Shown piece after piece: positions 34,944 to 43,724 of a stretch of 64,000 bases of DNA. The translations under genes were made by a program, and so were the position numbers. The stretch is taken from positions 86,623 to 150,622 of the forward strand of contig SRUQ01000003.1 in the NCBI GenBank assembly GCA_004791255.1. Reading direction: 5' to 3'. Under the pieces are notes generated by a model that did no database searches, was not told the origin of the DNA, and saw nothing but the letters and a program-made list of their open reading frames with translations. This DNA comes from a bacterium M00.F.Ca.ET.205.01.1.1. GTDB lineage: Bacteria; Pseudomonadota; Alphaproteobacteria; Rhizobiales; Rhizobiaceae. Within the stretch, counting starts at the first letter, position 1, and every line of letters begins with the position of its first letter.

Positions 34944-36056
34944 GTGACGCAGACGTCGCCTCGCGCCAGTGCCGGCAAGGGGATTGCGTTGCGCCTCGAT
35001 GGGCTCAGCAAGGCCTATGGATCCGTGCGCGCCATCAACGACCTGAGCTTCGCCGTCGACGAAGGCCGCTTCTTCGTACTCTTCGGGCCGAGCTCGGTTG
35101 GCAAGACCACGACGCTGCGCACTATCGCCGGCCTCGTCCGGGCCGACTCCGGCACGCTTGAGATCGGCGGCCGCGACATGACCCATGCGCCGATCGGCGG
35201 CCGCGGCATCTCGATGGTCTTCCAGTCTTTCGCGCTTTACCCCCACCTCACGGTCTATGACAATCTCGCCTATCCGCTGCGCGAGGAGAAAGCCGCGCAC
35301 GCCGAGATCGACAAGCGGGTGAAAGAGACCGCCGAGATCCTGAAACTGACACACCGCCTGAAGGCCAAGCCGGCAACCCTGTCCGGCGGAGAGCAGCAGC
35401 GCGTCGCGCTCGGCCGCTCCCTGATCCGCCGGCCAAAGATTCTTCTCCTTGATGAACCGCTCACCAATCTCGACGCCAAGCTTCGGCACGAGACGCGCGC
35501 CGAGCTGAAGCGGCTGCACCGCCAGTTCGGCATGACCGTGATCTATGCCACGCCCGACGAGCTCGAGGCTCTCTCGATGGGCGAGGTGATCGCCGTCATG
35601 CGCGATGGCGGCATCGTCCAGATCGGCACGCCGGACGAGCTTTACGAGCAGCCGATCCATACCTATGTCGCCAGCAAGATCGGCTCGCCGCACATGAATC
35701 TGTTCACGGCCTCGGTGCGCGCCGACACCAGGTCTTTCGACACGCCGCTCGGGACTCTGGTTCCGGCGGCGGCGCCAAAGACTGCCGATGCCGGCGAGGC
35801 CGCGCTGATCGGCATTCGCCCGAGCGACATTCGGCTCGCCGCCAAGGGCGAAGCCGGGGTTGCCTCGAAGGTGCATCTGGTCGAACCGCTCGGCGACATC
35901 ACGATCGTCTCGGTCGTGGCCGGCGGCGAGATGTTGCGCATGGTGCTGCCGGAAGCGATCGCCGCCAGCATCAGGACCGGCGATTCGGCATCGATCGCCA
36001 TCGATAACAGGAAAATCCACGTCTTCCGCGCCGCGAGCGGCCAGGCAATGACCTGA
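34944..36056 (+). CDS. CUT1 sugar ABC transporter ATPase 1, degenerate H-loop
   Basis: A 370-residue MalK-like ATPase with a C-terminal TOBE domain. Walker A GPSSVGKTT (48-56), signature LSGGE (146-150) and Walker B LLLDEP (167-172) are present, but the H-loop reads YATPDE, so proline 204 replaces the switch histidine. The codon is CCC where CAC is expected. The operon encodes a second ATPase with the opposite defect, which suggests a heterodimer with one active site. First gene of a six-gene operon; ATG 34944 is close to other in-frame starts, so the exact N-terminus is uncertain. Confidence 0.9.
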   Translation: MTQTSPRASAGKGIALRLDGLSKAYGSVRAINDLSFAVDEGRFFVLFGPSSVGKTTTLRTIAGLVRADSGTLEIGGRDMTHAPIGGRGISMVFQSFALYPHLTVYDNLAYPLREEKAAHAEIDKRVKETAEILKLTHRLKAKPATLSGGEQQRVALGRSLIRRPKILLLDEPLTNLDAKLRHETRAELKRLHRQFGMTVIYATPDELEALSMGEVIAVMRDGGIVQIGTPDELYEQPIHTYVASKIGSPHMNLFTASVRADTRSFDTPLGTLVPAAAPKTADAGEAALIGIRPSDIRLAAKGEAGVASKVHLVEPLGDITIVSVVAGGEMLRMVLPEAIAASIRTGDSASIAIDNRKIHVFRAASGQAMT

Positions 36057-36102
36057 CGCGAACGGCGAGAAGCAATCCGGTTAACCAAGGGAGGAAACGC
36101 GA

Positions 36103-37536
36103 ATGCCGGCGATGACCAAAGTGAAAGGGCTAGCGACAGCCGCAAGCTTCGCTGCCACGCTACTGGTGGGAGGCGTGACCTATGCCTCTGCCGAAGAAGT
36201 GACGTTGACGATGGCGGTGCCGGATTGGCCCCCGACCCGCATTATGAAGAAGTTCTTCGACGAGCAGTACAAGCCCAAGTCTGGCAATACCGTGAAGCTC
36301 GATGTCGACTTCATTCCGTGGCCGGATTTCTACACCCGCGTCAACGCCTCATTGACCTCGGGCGAAAAGAAGTACAACTTCATCGTGTCGGACTCGCAAT
36401 GGCTGGGCGCCTTCGTCGAAGGCGGCTACTTCCGCAAGATCAACGATCTCATCGATGCCGACCCGGAACTGAAGGCGACGATGGAGTCGATGCATCCCGC
36501 CGTGCTCAACGCCTACTCGACCTATCCCAACAGCACGCCGAACTACTACGGCTTCCCGCAGTTCCCGGACGTGCTGGTCACCTACGGCCGCAAGGACGTG
36601 CTCTGCAACGTCGACGAGCAGACCGCCTTCAAGGCGAAGTACAATGAGAAGCTGCCCTGCACCGGCGAAGAAATCGACGCCATGGACTGGAACACGTTCG
36701 AGCATGTCGGCGAATTCTTCCAGCGCAAGAAGGGCGACAAGCTCGCCGGCCAGGTGCTGGATGACGATTTCTACGGCATCGCCTATCAGGCAGGCAAAGG
36801 CTACGACTTCTCGACGAGCTCGGTCCACACGTTCGTCTGGCAGCATGGCGGCGGCATCTGGGATGAAACCAAGGCCCCGACCGGACATGCCGAAGGCGTT
36901 GTAAACTCCCCGAAGTCCATCGAGGGCATGGAGCATTTCCTCAAATTGCTGAAGTTCATGCCGCCGGTGGTCAAGACCGGCACCATGGACATCTTCGTCT
37001 CGGACCAGTTGTTCCGTGAAGGCAAGGTGGCCATGAACATCGACTGGATCGGTCTCGCCGAAGCCTCGCTCGATCCCAAGACGTCGAAGGTTGCCGACAA
37101 GCTGGTGTTCGGATTGGCGCCAGGCCTGCGCGGCGCCGACGGCAAGGTGAATCGTACGTCACAGATCGGCGGACAGCCTTTCGTTCTCACCACCTGGACG
37201 ACGCCTGAGCAAATCAAGGAAGCGGTAGGCTTCGTGAAGTGGTGGCTCTCGCCTGATATCCAGCACCAGTTCGCCGCCGGCGGCGGCCAGTCCGCGATCA
37301 AGTCGGTCTACAGCGATCCGAAGTATGCGAGCTATCGTCCGTGGGACCGCGCCTGGGCGAACTCGCTCGACTGGCAGAAGGACATGTGGCACGTGCCGCA
37401 GTTCTTCGAACTGCTCACCGAGCAGCAGGACCAGTACGACCTAGCCATCACTGGCAAGCAAGACGCCAAGACCACCCTGGATAACATCGCCAAGTTCCAG
37501 GAGGACCTCCTGAAGAACGATGGCCTTATCCAGTAA
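36103..37536 (+). CDS. CUT1 sugar ABC transporter substrate-binding protein
   Basis: A 477-residue family-1 solute-binding protein. The signal peptide (residues 1-30, ending TYASAEE) is followed by AVPDWPPTRIMKKFFDEQY and, later, GFPQFPDVLVTYGRKDVL and MNIDWIGLAEASLDP. GGAGG precedes ATG 36103. It delivers substrate to the two permeases encoded downstream. Relatives bind oligosaccharides, polyols or glycosides; the ligand here is unknown. Confidence 0.92.
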   Translation: MPAMTKVKGLATAASFAATLLVGGVTYASAEEVTLTMAVPDWPPTRIMKKFFDEQYKPKSGNTVKLDVDFIPWPDFYTRVNASLTSGEKKYNFIVSDSQWLGAFVEGGYFRKINDLIDADPELKATMESMHPAVLNAYSTYPNSTPNYYGFPQFPDVLVTYGRKDVLCNVDEQTAFKAKYNEKLPCTGEEIDAMDWNTFEHVGEFFQRKKGDKLAGQVLDDDFYGIAYQAGKGYDFSTSSVHTFVWQHGGGIWDETKAPTGHAEGVVNSPKSIEGMEHFLKLLKFMPPVVKTGTMDIFVSDQLFREGKVAMNIDWIGLAEASLDPKTSKVADKLVFGLAPGLRGADGKVNRTSQIGGQPFVLTTWTTPEQIKEAVGFVKWWLSPDIQHQFAAGGGQSAIKSVYSDPKYASYRPWDRAWANSLDWQKDMWHVPQFFELLTEQQDQYDLAITGKQDAKTTLDNIAKFQEDLLKNDGLIQ

Positions 37537-37552
37537 CCTTCCGACATAGCTG

Positions 37553-37578
37553 CGGGGAGCGGCAAAAGCCGCTTCCCG
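37553..37578 (+). terminator. intercistronic hairpin after the CUT1 binding-protein gene
   Basis: An 11-bp stem (one G-T wobble) CGGGGAGCGGC / GCCGCTTCCCG with an AAAA loop, 16 bp after the stop codon and before the permease gene. It probably stabilises the binding-protein message. Confidence 0.68.
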
Positions 37579-37615
37579 TCATTGCCACGTCAGGCGCTCC
37601 ATATTTCGGACTCCC

Positions 37616-38677
37616 ATGACCGCTGTTTCAAGCACGCTGCCGACACCACGCTTTACCACGGTTGTTGCCCACAACTGGAAACTCGCCATCGCTGTCGCTG
37701 TCGTCGTGTCGGCCGTATCAATGGCGGGCTTGCCGGCGGCTGTCTCCTTCTGGGTGGTGGGCGCCACGGCGGCGTTGGTCGCGGCCGCATTTACCGTCAA
37801 CGCGTATCGCCGCCACTACTTCGGCGCCTTGCTGGTCGCTCCGGCAATCGCCGTTCTGTTTGTGATGAATATCTTCCCCCTGCTGTGGTCGCTGGGCCTT
37901 TCGTTCTTCGCCTACCAGGCAAACCAGCAGACGATCCGCTTCGTCGGACTCGGGAACTACGTCCGGATCCTTACCAACGATCTCGCTGCTCACGCGACTT
38001 GGGGCGCGCTGATCAATACCGCCATGTTCGTCGTGTTCACCGTCTCCGCGCAGATGATCGTCGGCTTTCTGCTGGCCATCCTGTTCGCCAAGCAATTTCC
38101 GCTGCGCAAGTATTTGTTGATCCTGGTGCTGACACCGATGATGCTTTCGGTTGTCGCCTCTGGCGTGTTCTTCACCTACTACTATGACCCGACATTCGGG
38201 ATTCTCAGCTACGTCATCAATTCCATCTCCGGCAACCAGTTCATCCTGATGAGCAACAAAGTCGGTGCCGTGGCGGGAATCGTTTTCGCCGACGCATGGA
38301 TGTGGTCGCCCTTCGTCATGCTCCTTGTGCTGGCGGGCCTCGTCTCGGTGCCGAAATACCTTTACGAGGCCGCTGCCATCGACCGTATTTCCAGCTGGCG
38401 GCAATTCTGGATGATCACCTTCCCCTACATCCGCGGCCTTCTGATGTTGGCCCTTCTCTTCCGCACCATCGAGGCATTCAAGCTGGCGGATCTCGTCATC
38501 CTCCTCACCAAGGGCGGCAATGACACACTGACGATCTCCTATCACTTGATCCGCATCGCCAACGAGCAGAACAAGACGAGTGAGGGCGCGGCGATCTCCT
38601 ATCTGATGCTGTTCATGGTGATCGTTCTCACCAACCTCTACCTGTACCTCGCAAACCGCCGTACGCAGGGAGCATAA
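37616..38677 (+). CDS. CUT1 ABC transporter permease (MalF-like)
   Basis: A 353-residue permease. Two extra N-terminal membrane segments (about 22-38 and 45-60) precede the usual six, as in MalF-type subunits. The coupling loop is EAAAIDRISSWRQFWMITFP near 254-273. It partners the second permease encoded 3 bp downstream. Confidence 0.92.
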   Translation: MTAVSSTLPTPRFTTVVAHNWKLAIAVAVVVSAVSMAGLPAAVSFWVVGATAALVAAAFTVNAYRRHYFGALLVAPAIAVLFVMNIFPLLWSLGLSFFAYQANQQTIRFVGLGNYVRILTNDLAAHATWGALINTAMFVVFTVSAQMIVGFLLAILFAKQFPLRKYLLILVLTPMMLSVVASGVFFTYYYDPTFGILSYVINSISGNQFILMSNKVGAVAGIVFADAWMWSPFVMLLVLAGLVSVPKYLYEAAAIDRISSWRQFWMITFPYIRGLLMLALLFRTIEAFKLADLVILLTKGGNDTLTISYHLIRIANEQNKTSEGAAISYLMLFMVIVLTNLYLYLANRRTQGA

Positions 38678-38680
38678 CCC

Positions 38681-39619
38681 GTGGCCGAATCGATATTGGG
38701 AAAGCTCGGCTTCCGCAGGGCCAGTGGAGTAGACGAGGCCGGCTGGGGGCGGACGCTCGCCGTGGCCGTCGTCGCCTTTATCTATTTTCTGCCGGTGCTG
38801 TTCATCATATTCACCGCCTTCAAACCGCAGGGCGACGCGCTCCTGGTGCCTCCGACGCTGTCGCCCACGTCGCTGTTCGGCTTGATTCCGGACCATTTTG
38901 TGTTCAAGCCCACGCTCGAAAATTTTGGGTCCGTCTTTTCCCGCTCGATGACGCCGGACGGTGCCCCGGAAGCGACAGGATTCGACCGTTATTTCTTCAA
39001 CTCGATCTTCATCGCCTCGGCGTCGGTGCTGCTGGCGCTGGTCATCGGCACCCTGGCGGCCTTCGGCTTCTCGCGCTATCCGCTGAAAGGCAATGACACC
39101 TACCTGTTCATCATCCTGACCACGCGCATGCTGCCGGCGATTGTGGTGATCATTCCGGTGATCCTGATGTTCCGCGTGGTGGGCCTGTCGGGCTCGTATC
39201 TCGGCATCATCATGCTCTACACCGCCTTCAACCTGGCCTTCACCATCTGGATGATGAAGAGCTTCTTCGATGAATTGTCGCCAGACGTCGAGGATGCCGC
39301 CCGCATCGACGGATCGTCCGGAATGCGGGTGTTCTTCAAGATTTGCCTGCCCCAGGTCATTGCCGGGCTCGCCGCCACGTTCGTGTTCGGCCTGATCCTC
39401 ACCTGGAACGAGTTCCTCTTCGCCCTGTTGCTCTCGGGGCCCGACACGAGGACGGTCCCGGTCGCCATGAACCAGGCCGTGTCGTCGGGTGGACGCGGCA
39501 CCGACTGGACTTTGCTTGCCGCCATCGAAACCCTGTTCCTCGTCCCAGTCTTCCTGGTCACCTTCTTCTTGCAAAACCATCTGTTGCGCGGCGTTACCTT
39601 CGGCACGGTGAAGCGCTGA
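38681..39619 (+). CDS. CUT1 ABC transporter permease (MalG-like)
   Basis: A 312-residue permease with six membrane helices and the MalG-type coupling loop EDAARIDGSSGMRVFFKICL. The start is GTG 38681, preceded by AGGGAG. The second ATPase gene starts 1 bp after its stop, indicating coupled translation. Confidence 0.92.
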   Translation: MAESILGKLGFRRASGVDEAGWGRTLAVAVVAFIYFLPVLFIIFTAFKPQGDALLVPPTLSPTSLFGLIPDHFVFKPTLENFGSVFSRSMTPDGAPEATGFDRYFFNSIFIASASVLLALVIGTLAAFGFSRYPLKGNDTYLFIILTTRMLPAIVVIIPVILMFRVVGLSGSYLGIIMLYTAFNLAFTIWMMKSFFDELSPDVEDAARIDGSSGMRVFFKICLPQVIAGLAATFVFGLILTWNEFLFALLLSGPDTRTVPVAMNQAVSSGGRGTDWTLLAAIETLFLVPVFLVTFFLQNHLLRGVTFGTVKR

Positions 39620-39620
39620 G

Positions 39621-40709
39621 ATGTCAACCATCGAACTCCGCAAAGTCACCAAGCGCTTCGGCTCCTTCACCGCGGTCAAGGACGTTGACCTGTCGGTAGC
39701 CGCCGGTGAGGTCGTCTGCCTTCTCGGCCCGTCCGGCTGTGGCAAGACGACGACCTTGCGCGTCATCGCCGGGCTGGAAAGGGTCACTGACGGCGAGGTC
39801 GTCGTCGCCGGCAAGGTGATGAACAACCTGCCGCCCGAAAAGCGCGACATCGCCATGGTGTTCCAGTTCTACGCGCTCTACCCGTCGGCATCGGTCGCCG
39901 AGAACATCGCCTTCCCGCTCTATCACGACGGCATTTCCGGGGCTGAGCGGACTGCCCGCGTCAACCGAGTCGCCGCGATCCTCCACTTGGAGCACGTTCT
40001 CGACCGGCTGCCGAACCAGATATCCGAGGGCGAAAAGCAGCGCGCCGCCATGGCCCGCGCCATCGTCCGCGACCCCAATTGCTTCCTCTTCGACGAGCCC
40101 CTGTCGCGTCTCGATGTCGAACTGCGCCAGACCATGCGTGGCCAGATCAAGGAAGTGCTGCAGGGCCTCTCCAAAGCGACCGTGATCGTGACCCATGACC
40201 AGCTCGAAGCGCTCACCATGGCCAACCGCATCGCCATCATGAAGGACGGCCTGATCGAGCAAGTCGGCTCACCGCACGAGGTATTTGCCAAGCCCGCCAA
40301 TGCTTTCGTGGCGAGCTTCATCGGCACGCCGCAGATGAATCTTCTCGAGGCCGACCTCAAGACCTTCGCCGATGGCACGGCGGACATGACCGTGGCCGGC
40401 ATTAGTCTGGCGATCCGCACGGACGCAGCGGTCGCGCGCCTGCAGCCTGGCAAGGTGACGATCGGTGTCCGCCCCCGCGCCTTCACCCCGACCGACACGG
40501 GGGACCGTGGCACCATCTCCGCCCGGGCCGAGCTCATCGAGCCCATGGGCGCCGAAACCCTTATTCATGCCCGCACGGCGGCAGGCGCCGACATCCGCGT
40601 CGTGGTGACGAGAAGCCAGCGGGTAAAGGTCGGCGAGGCGCTGAATCTACGCCCCGATCCCAGGCAAACCCATGTCTTCGATGGCGCCGGAAAGGCGGTG
40701 CGGTCATGA
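39621..40709 (+). CDS. CUT1 sugar ABC transporter ATPase 2, degenerate signature motif
   Basis: A 362-residue MalK-like ATPase with TOBE domain. Walker A GPSGCGKTT (36-44), Walker B FLFDEP (155-160) and H-loop VTHD (His192) are intact, but the signature reads ISEGE at 134-138 where LSGGQ is expected, and the D-loop is SRLD. ATPase 1 of this operon has a normal signature and a broken H-loop. Paired head to tail, ATPase 2's nucleotide site and ATPase 1's signature form one canonical site, and the other site is degenerate on both faces. Two-ATPase importers occur in rhizobia (for example the glycerol GlpSTPQV system). Confidence 0.9.
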   Translation: MSTIELRKVTKRFGSFTAVKDVDLSVAAGEVVCLLGPSGCGKTTTLRVIAGLERVTDGEVVVAGKVMNNLPPEKRDIAMVFQFYALYPSASVAENIAFPLYHDGISGAERTARVNRVAAILHLEHVLDRLPNQISEGEKQRAAMARAIVRDPNCFLFDEPLSRLDVELRQTMRGQIKEVLQGLSKATVIVTHDQLEALTMANRIAIMKDGLIEQVGSPHEVFAKPANAFVASFIGTPQMNLLEADLKTFADGTADMTVAGISLAIRTDAAVARLQPGKVTIGVRPRAFTPTDTGDRGTISARAELIEPMGAETLIHARTAAGADIRVVVTRSQRVKVGEALNLRPDPRQTHVFDGAGKAVRS

Positions 40710-41146
40710 GCGACAGTTCTTCCGGCATGAGCCGAGCCGGCGCGTTCTGCCTCGAGGTCTTCATCATTGGCCTCGGCGTCATGGCGCTGGTGCTGATCTT
40801 CCAACCCTTTTCCATCGGCCTGTACGCGATCGGCAGCGGTCTCGTAGTGCTTGCCGGGCTCATCAACAACCTGCTGCCGTTGGCCCAGCCGGGCGTCAAG
40901 GTGCGCAGTGTGGTGACCGTAGCGCTGGTCGTGGCGCTGGTCTTCTGCATTGCGCTGCTGGTTGCGATCACCGCGGCGCATCTCTACGGCGTCTTCTTCC
41001 TCAATCCACCGGACCCCAACACTCTCGCCGGCAAGGCGCAGCTCGCCACGCCGCCTTTCTATAAGCAGGTTTTCGTGTGGGAAATCGCCGCTGCGGCGGT
41101 GATTCTCGCGCTGGTCGTCACCGCTCTCAACAAGACAGCGCGATGA
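40706..41146 (+). CDS. small membrane protein of the CUT1 importer operon
   Basis: A 146-residue protein of unrecognised family with about four membrane segments: near 15-35, 38-55, 72-95 and 121-140 (VFVWEIAAAAVILALVVTAL). A loop with NPPDPNTLAGKAQLATPPF lies between the third and fourth. It overlaps the ATPase 2 gene by 4 bp, so it is translationally coupled to the transporter and is probably an accessory or regulatory subunit. It does not resemble the DUF2160 protein of glycerol importers as I remember it. Confidence 0.8.
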   Translation: MSDSSSGMSRAGAFCLEVFIIGLGVMALVLIFQPFSIGLYAIGSGLVVLAGLINNLLPLAQPGVKVRSVVTVALVVALVFCIALLVAITAAHLYGVFFLNPPDPNTLAGKAQLATPPFYKQVFVWEIAAAAVILALVVTALNKTAR

Positions 41147-41228
41147 TCAGCAGCTGACGCTATCCGGCAGGTCGCGCTCGCGCCGGTCCGCGACGGTCGG
41201 TGTGCGTCGCCCTCTCAACTCTCACGCC

Positions 41229-41258
41229 GTCATCCTCCGGCTTGACCGGAGGACCCGA
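41229..41258. repeat. short palindromic repeat at a gene-truncation boundary
   Basis: GTCATCCTCCGGCTTGACCG followed by GAGGACC forms a CTCCGG/CCGGAG hairpin. This kind of unit is common between genes in Mesorhizobium. It lies exactly where the broken ATPase gene loses its 5' part. Confidence 0.5.
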
Positions 41259-42019
41259 TGCCGAGATCAAGGACCGCGTCGGCCGCGCCGCCAGGACGCT
41301 GCTGATCGAACATCTGCTCGACCGCAAGACCGATCGTCTGTCCGGCGACGAAATGCAGCGCGTTTCCATCGGCCGCGCCATCGTGCGCAAGCCGCGCGTG
41401 TTCCTGATGGACGAGCCGCTGTCGGCGCTCGATGCCAAATTGCGCGAAGCGCTGCGCACGGAACTCAAGAACCTGCAAATGCAGCTCGGCGCCACTTTCC
41501 TGTGCGTCACCCACGACCAGATCGAGGCGATGTCGATGGGCAACAAGGTTGGCGTCTTGAACCATGGCCGCATCGTACAGATCGGCACGCCGCATTGAGA
41601 TCTACAACAATCCGCACGACACCTATGTGGCGAGCTTCGTCGGCTCGCCGCCCATGAACCTCATCGACGGCAAGCTGGTCAATGGCCGCGCGGTGATGGC
41701 GCCGCTGAATTTCGAACTGCCCTTTTCAGGGGGAGCCAAGGCGGGCGGTGCGACCGACGGTCGCCCGCTCGTCTTCGGCATCCGTCCCGAGGACGTCTAT
41801 CTGGAGAGCGGCGCGCCGGTCGAGGCGCGCGTCCATGACGTCGAGAACCACGGCGTCGAGAAGATCCTGACGCTACGCGTCGGCGACACCACGCTGCGTG
41901 CGACCGTGCCGGCCAGGACCGACGTTGCCATCGAGCAGCCGGTGCGCTTTGTCTGGAACCCCGACAGGGTGGTGCTGTTCGACAAGGGCAGCGGCATCAA
42001 TCTGCGCCACGCATCATAG
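41259..42019 (+). pseudogene. truncated and frameshifted CUT1 ABC transporter ATPase
   Basis: The remnant begins in mid-protein (EIKDRVGRAARTLLIEHLL), lacking about 110 residues including Walker A and the Q-loop. It keeps signature LSGDEMQR, Walker B VFLMDEPLSALD and H-loop CVTHDQ, then hits a stop after IGTPH at about 41596. One extra T (CATTGAG where CATGAG is expected) causes this; the other frame continues EIYNNPHDTYVASFVGSPPMN through a TOBE domain to 42019. It lies directly after a complete importer operon that already has two ATPases, so it is probably the relic of an older ATPase gene. Confidence 0.88.
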
Positions 42020-42067
42020 AGCCTGGTTCGTCCCGATGGAATCGGGGTGAGGCCCAACCTTTGTTAG

Positions 42068-42112
42068 AGCGTGATCTTTTCCGAAAACGGCTTCCACTTT
42101 TCGGGGTCATGC
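42068..42112. repeat. Rhizobiales palindromic repeat
   Basis: AGCGTGATCTTTTCCGAAAA followed by CGGCTTCCACTTTTCGGGGTCATGC. The two halves pair (GTGATC...CCGAAAA with TTTTCGGGGTCA). This is a very common intergenic unit in rhizobia as I recall. Here it ends just before the stop of the secreted cupin-like gene, where it may act as a terminator. Confidence 0.7.
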
Positions 42113-42114
42113 CG

Positions 42115-42546
42115 CTATTTCGGCAGGTAGGTCTCATAAGGCGTGTCGTTGATCAGCAGGATGACGCACTCCGTATCCGACAGGCAGGCGTCGTCGTGCA
42201 TCTCATTAGCCTTCTGGGTCCAGTAGGATCCCGCAGGGAGCTCGACTTTGGTCGCTTCGCCGCCTTCCATCTGCCAGTGCGCCCACAGGCCCTGGATGAC
42301 AATGGCACGATAGTCGGCGGTGTGGGCATGGACCGGCGCGCGCCAGTTGCCGGGAACTTTCAGCAACGTGCCGGCGGGACCTTCTGCGCGCTTGCCCCAT
42401 AGCGGGCCGAGGCGCTGCGGCTGGTCCTGCGCTTCGGCGGCGTAAGGGATCTTAGCGGCCGGCAGATAGCTGTCTTCGAGTGCGAATGCCCGTCCGGGAA
42501 TGACGTACAGGACGGCAAATGCAAGCAGTGCGAAACGATTGGCCAT
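42115..42546 (-). CDS. secreted cupin-like protein (DUF4437 type)
   Basis: A 143-residue protein with a signal peptide (residues 1-22, ALLAFAVLYVIPGRAFA) and one cupin-like domain: NWRAPVHAHTADYRAIVIQGL and LPAGSYWTQKANEMHDDAC. GGAGGAACTCCC precedes ATG 42546. It resembles periplasmic DUF4437 proteins. Two cysteines in DDACLSDTECVI may form a disulfide. No obvious partner: it sits beside the AraC/MFS pair and the relic ATPase. Confidence 0.78.
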   Translation of the reverse strand: MANRFALLAFAVLYVIPGRAFALEDSYLPAAKIPYAAEAQDQPQRLGPLWGKRAEGPAGTLLKVPGNWRAPVHAHTADYRAIVIQGLWAHWQMEGGEATKVELPAGSYWTQKANEMHDDACLSDTECVILLINDTPYETYLPK

Positions 42547-42661
42547 GGGAGTTCCTCCGTGGGCCAGATTACTTGCTTGAAGTTGGCGGGGAATGACGCT
42601 GCGTCCAAAAGACCTGGCAATTCCTCCAGCCGGGAAGGATTGGAAGTACGACCACCGGGCG

Positions 42662-43633
42662 TCAGGGCAGGTCGTCGCCGGCACCAATGTTGCGCAGATG
42701 GCTCGGCGCCACGCCCATGACCCGCTTGAAGGCGCGGCTGAAGGATGCCTCCGAATCATAGCCAAGTTTGGCCGCTGCCACCGATACCCTCATGCCGTCT
42801 CGGACCAGCCATTGCCGCGCCTGGTGCATGCGCACACGCAGCACATACTTGGCCGGGGTCTCGCCGACCACGGTGGCGAAACGCTGCGCAAAGGCGGAGC
42901 GCGAGGCTCCCATCATCCGCGCCAGCGCCTCGACCGTCCATTCGCGATCCGGCTGCAGGTGGATGGTTGCCAGCACCTTGCCGATGTCCGGATTGCGGAC
43001 GGCGGCGATCCATCCGGTGGCATCGCCGCAGCCATTCTCGACCCAGGAGCGGATGATGGTGGCGGCTAGCACGTCCGCAAGGCGGGCAAGGATGCCGCCG
43101 GAGCCGACCCGATCCATCGTCACCTCGCCGGCCATCGCATCGAGCAGGTGCTGGATGCCGGGCGCATTCGCCATCAGCTTACGCGCCTGCATCAGGTCGG
43201 GCATCATGTCGAGCAACGGGTGCGAGCCGTCGAGATTGAAATGCATGCTGCCGCAAAACAGCAAGGTCTTGGGGCCGCCACACCCATTGGAGACGTCATA
43301 GATGTTCTCGCACACCGGCTCGATCGTGTAGCGGCCGATCGGCACGGGAGGCACGCCTGGCGCGCTGGCCAGCACATGCTCGTCGCCGCGTGGGATCAGC
43401 AGTGCGTCGCCGACGGAAAGCTCGATCCACTCCCTGGCCGGCGAGAACAGCCAGCAGCCTTGCTGGCCGATGAAATGAAACCGCGCCGCTTTTTGTACCG
43501 GGAAGGAAACGGCCCAGGGCTCGCCCAGCACGCAACGGCCGTAGTCGACGCCGTCGAGCCGCAATCCGCGCAGCATGTCGGTCAACGGATCGCCAGATGT
43601 CGGCAGTGCGATTTTGGACGAATTGTAATTCAT
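42662..43633 (-). CDS. AraC-family transcriptional regulator (cupin_6 sensor)
   Basis: A 323-residue regulator: an N-terminal cupin-type sensor (residues about 10-190) and a C-terminal double helix-turn-helix (about 215-312) with the GASRSAFAQRFATVVGETPAKY and AAKLGYDSEASFSRAFKRVMG signatures. ATG 43633 is preferred over the GTG at 43669 for lack of conserved sequence between them. It is divergent from an MFS efflux gene 91 bp away and probably controls it. Confidence 0.9.
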   Translation of the reverse strand: MNYNSSKIALPTSGDPLTDMLRGLRLDGVDYGRCVLGEPWAVSFPVQKAARFHFIGQQGCWLFSPAREWIELSVGDALLIPRGDEHVLASAPGVPPVPIGRYTIEPVCENIYDVSNGCGGPKTLLFCGSMHFNLDGSHPLLDMMPDLMQARKLMANAPGIQHLLDAMAGEVTMDRVGSGGILARLADVLAATIIRSWVENGCGDATGWIAAVRNPDIGKVLATIHLQPDREWTVEALARMMGASRSAFAQRFATVVGETPAKYVLRVRMHQARQWLVRDGMRVSVAAAKLGYDSEASFSRAFKRVMGVAPSHLRNIGAGDDLP

Positions 43634-43724
43634 TTCGGTGTTTATAGCATGGAAACGCCAGCCGGTCACTCCCTATGTTGCAGTGCAGCCAGATGCTGCG
43701 CTGCAAACAGATTGGAGACTGACC

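Noticed and set aside
37718..39856. A 712-codon open frame on the minus strand
   Set aside because: It runs antisense to two permease genes and the start of an ATPase gene that have clear family motifs. Its composition (very rich in Asp, Glu, Arg, Gly, His) is typical of antisense frames in GC-rich DNA.
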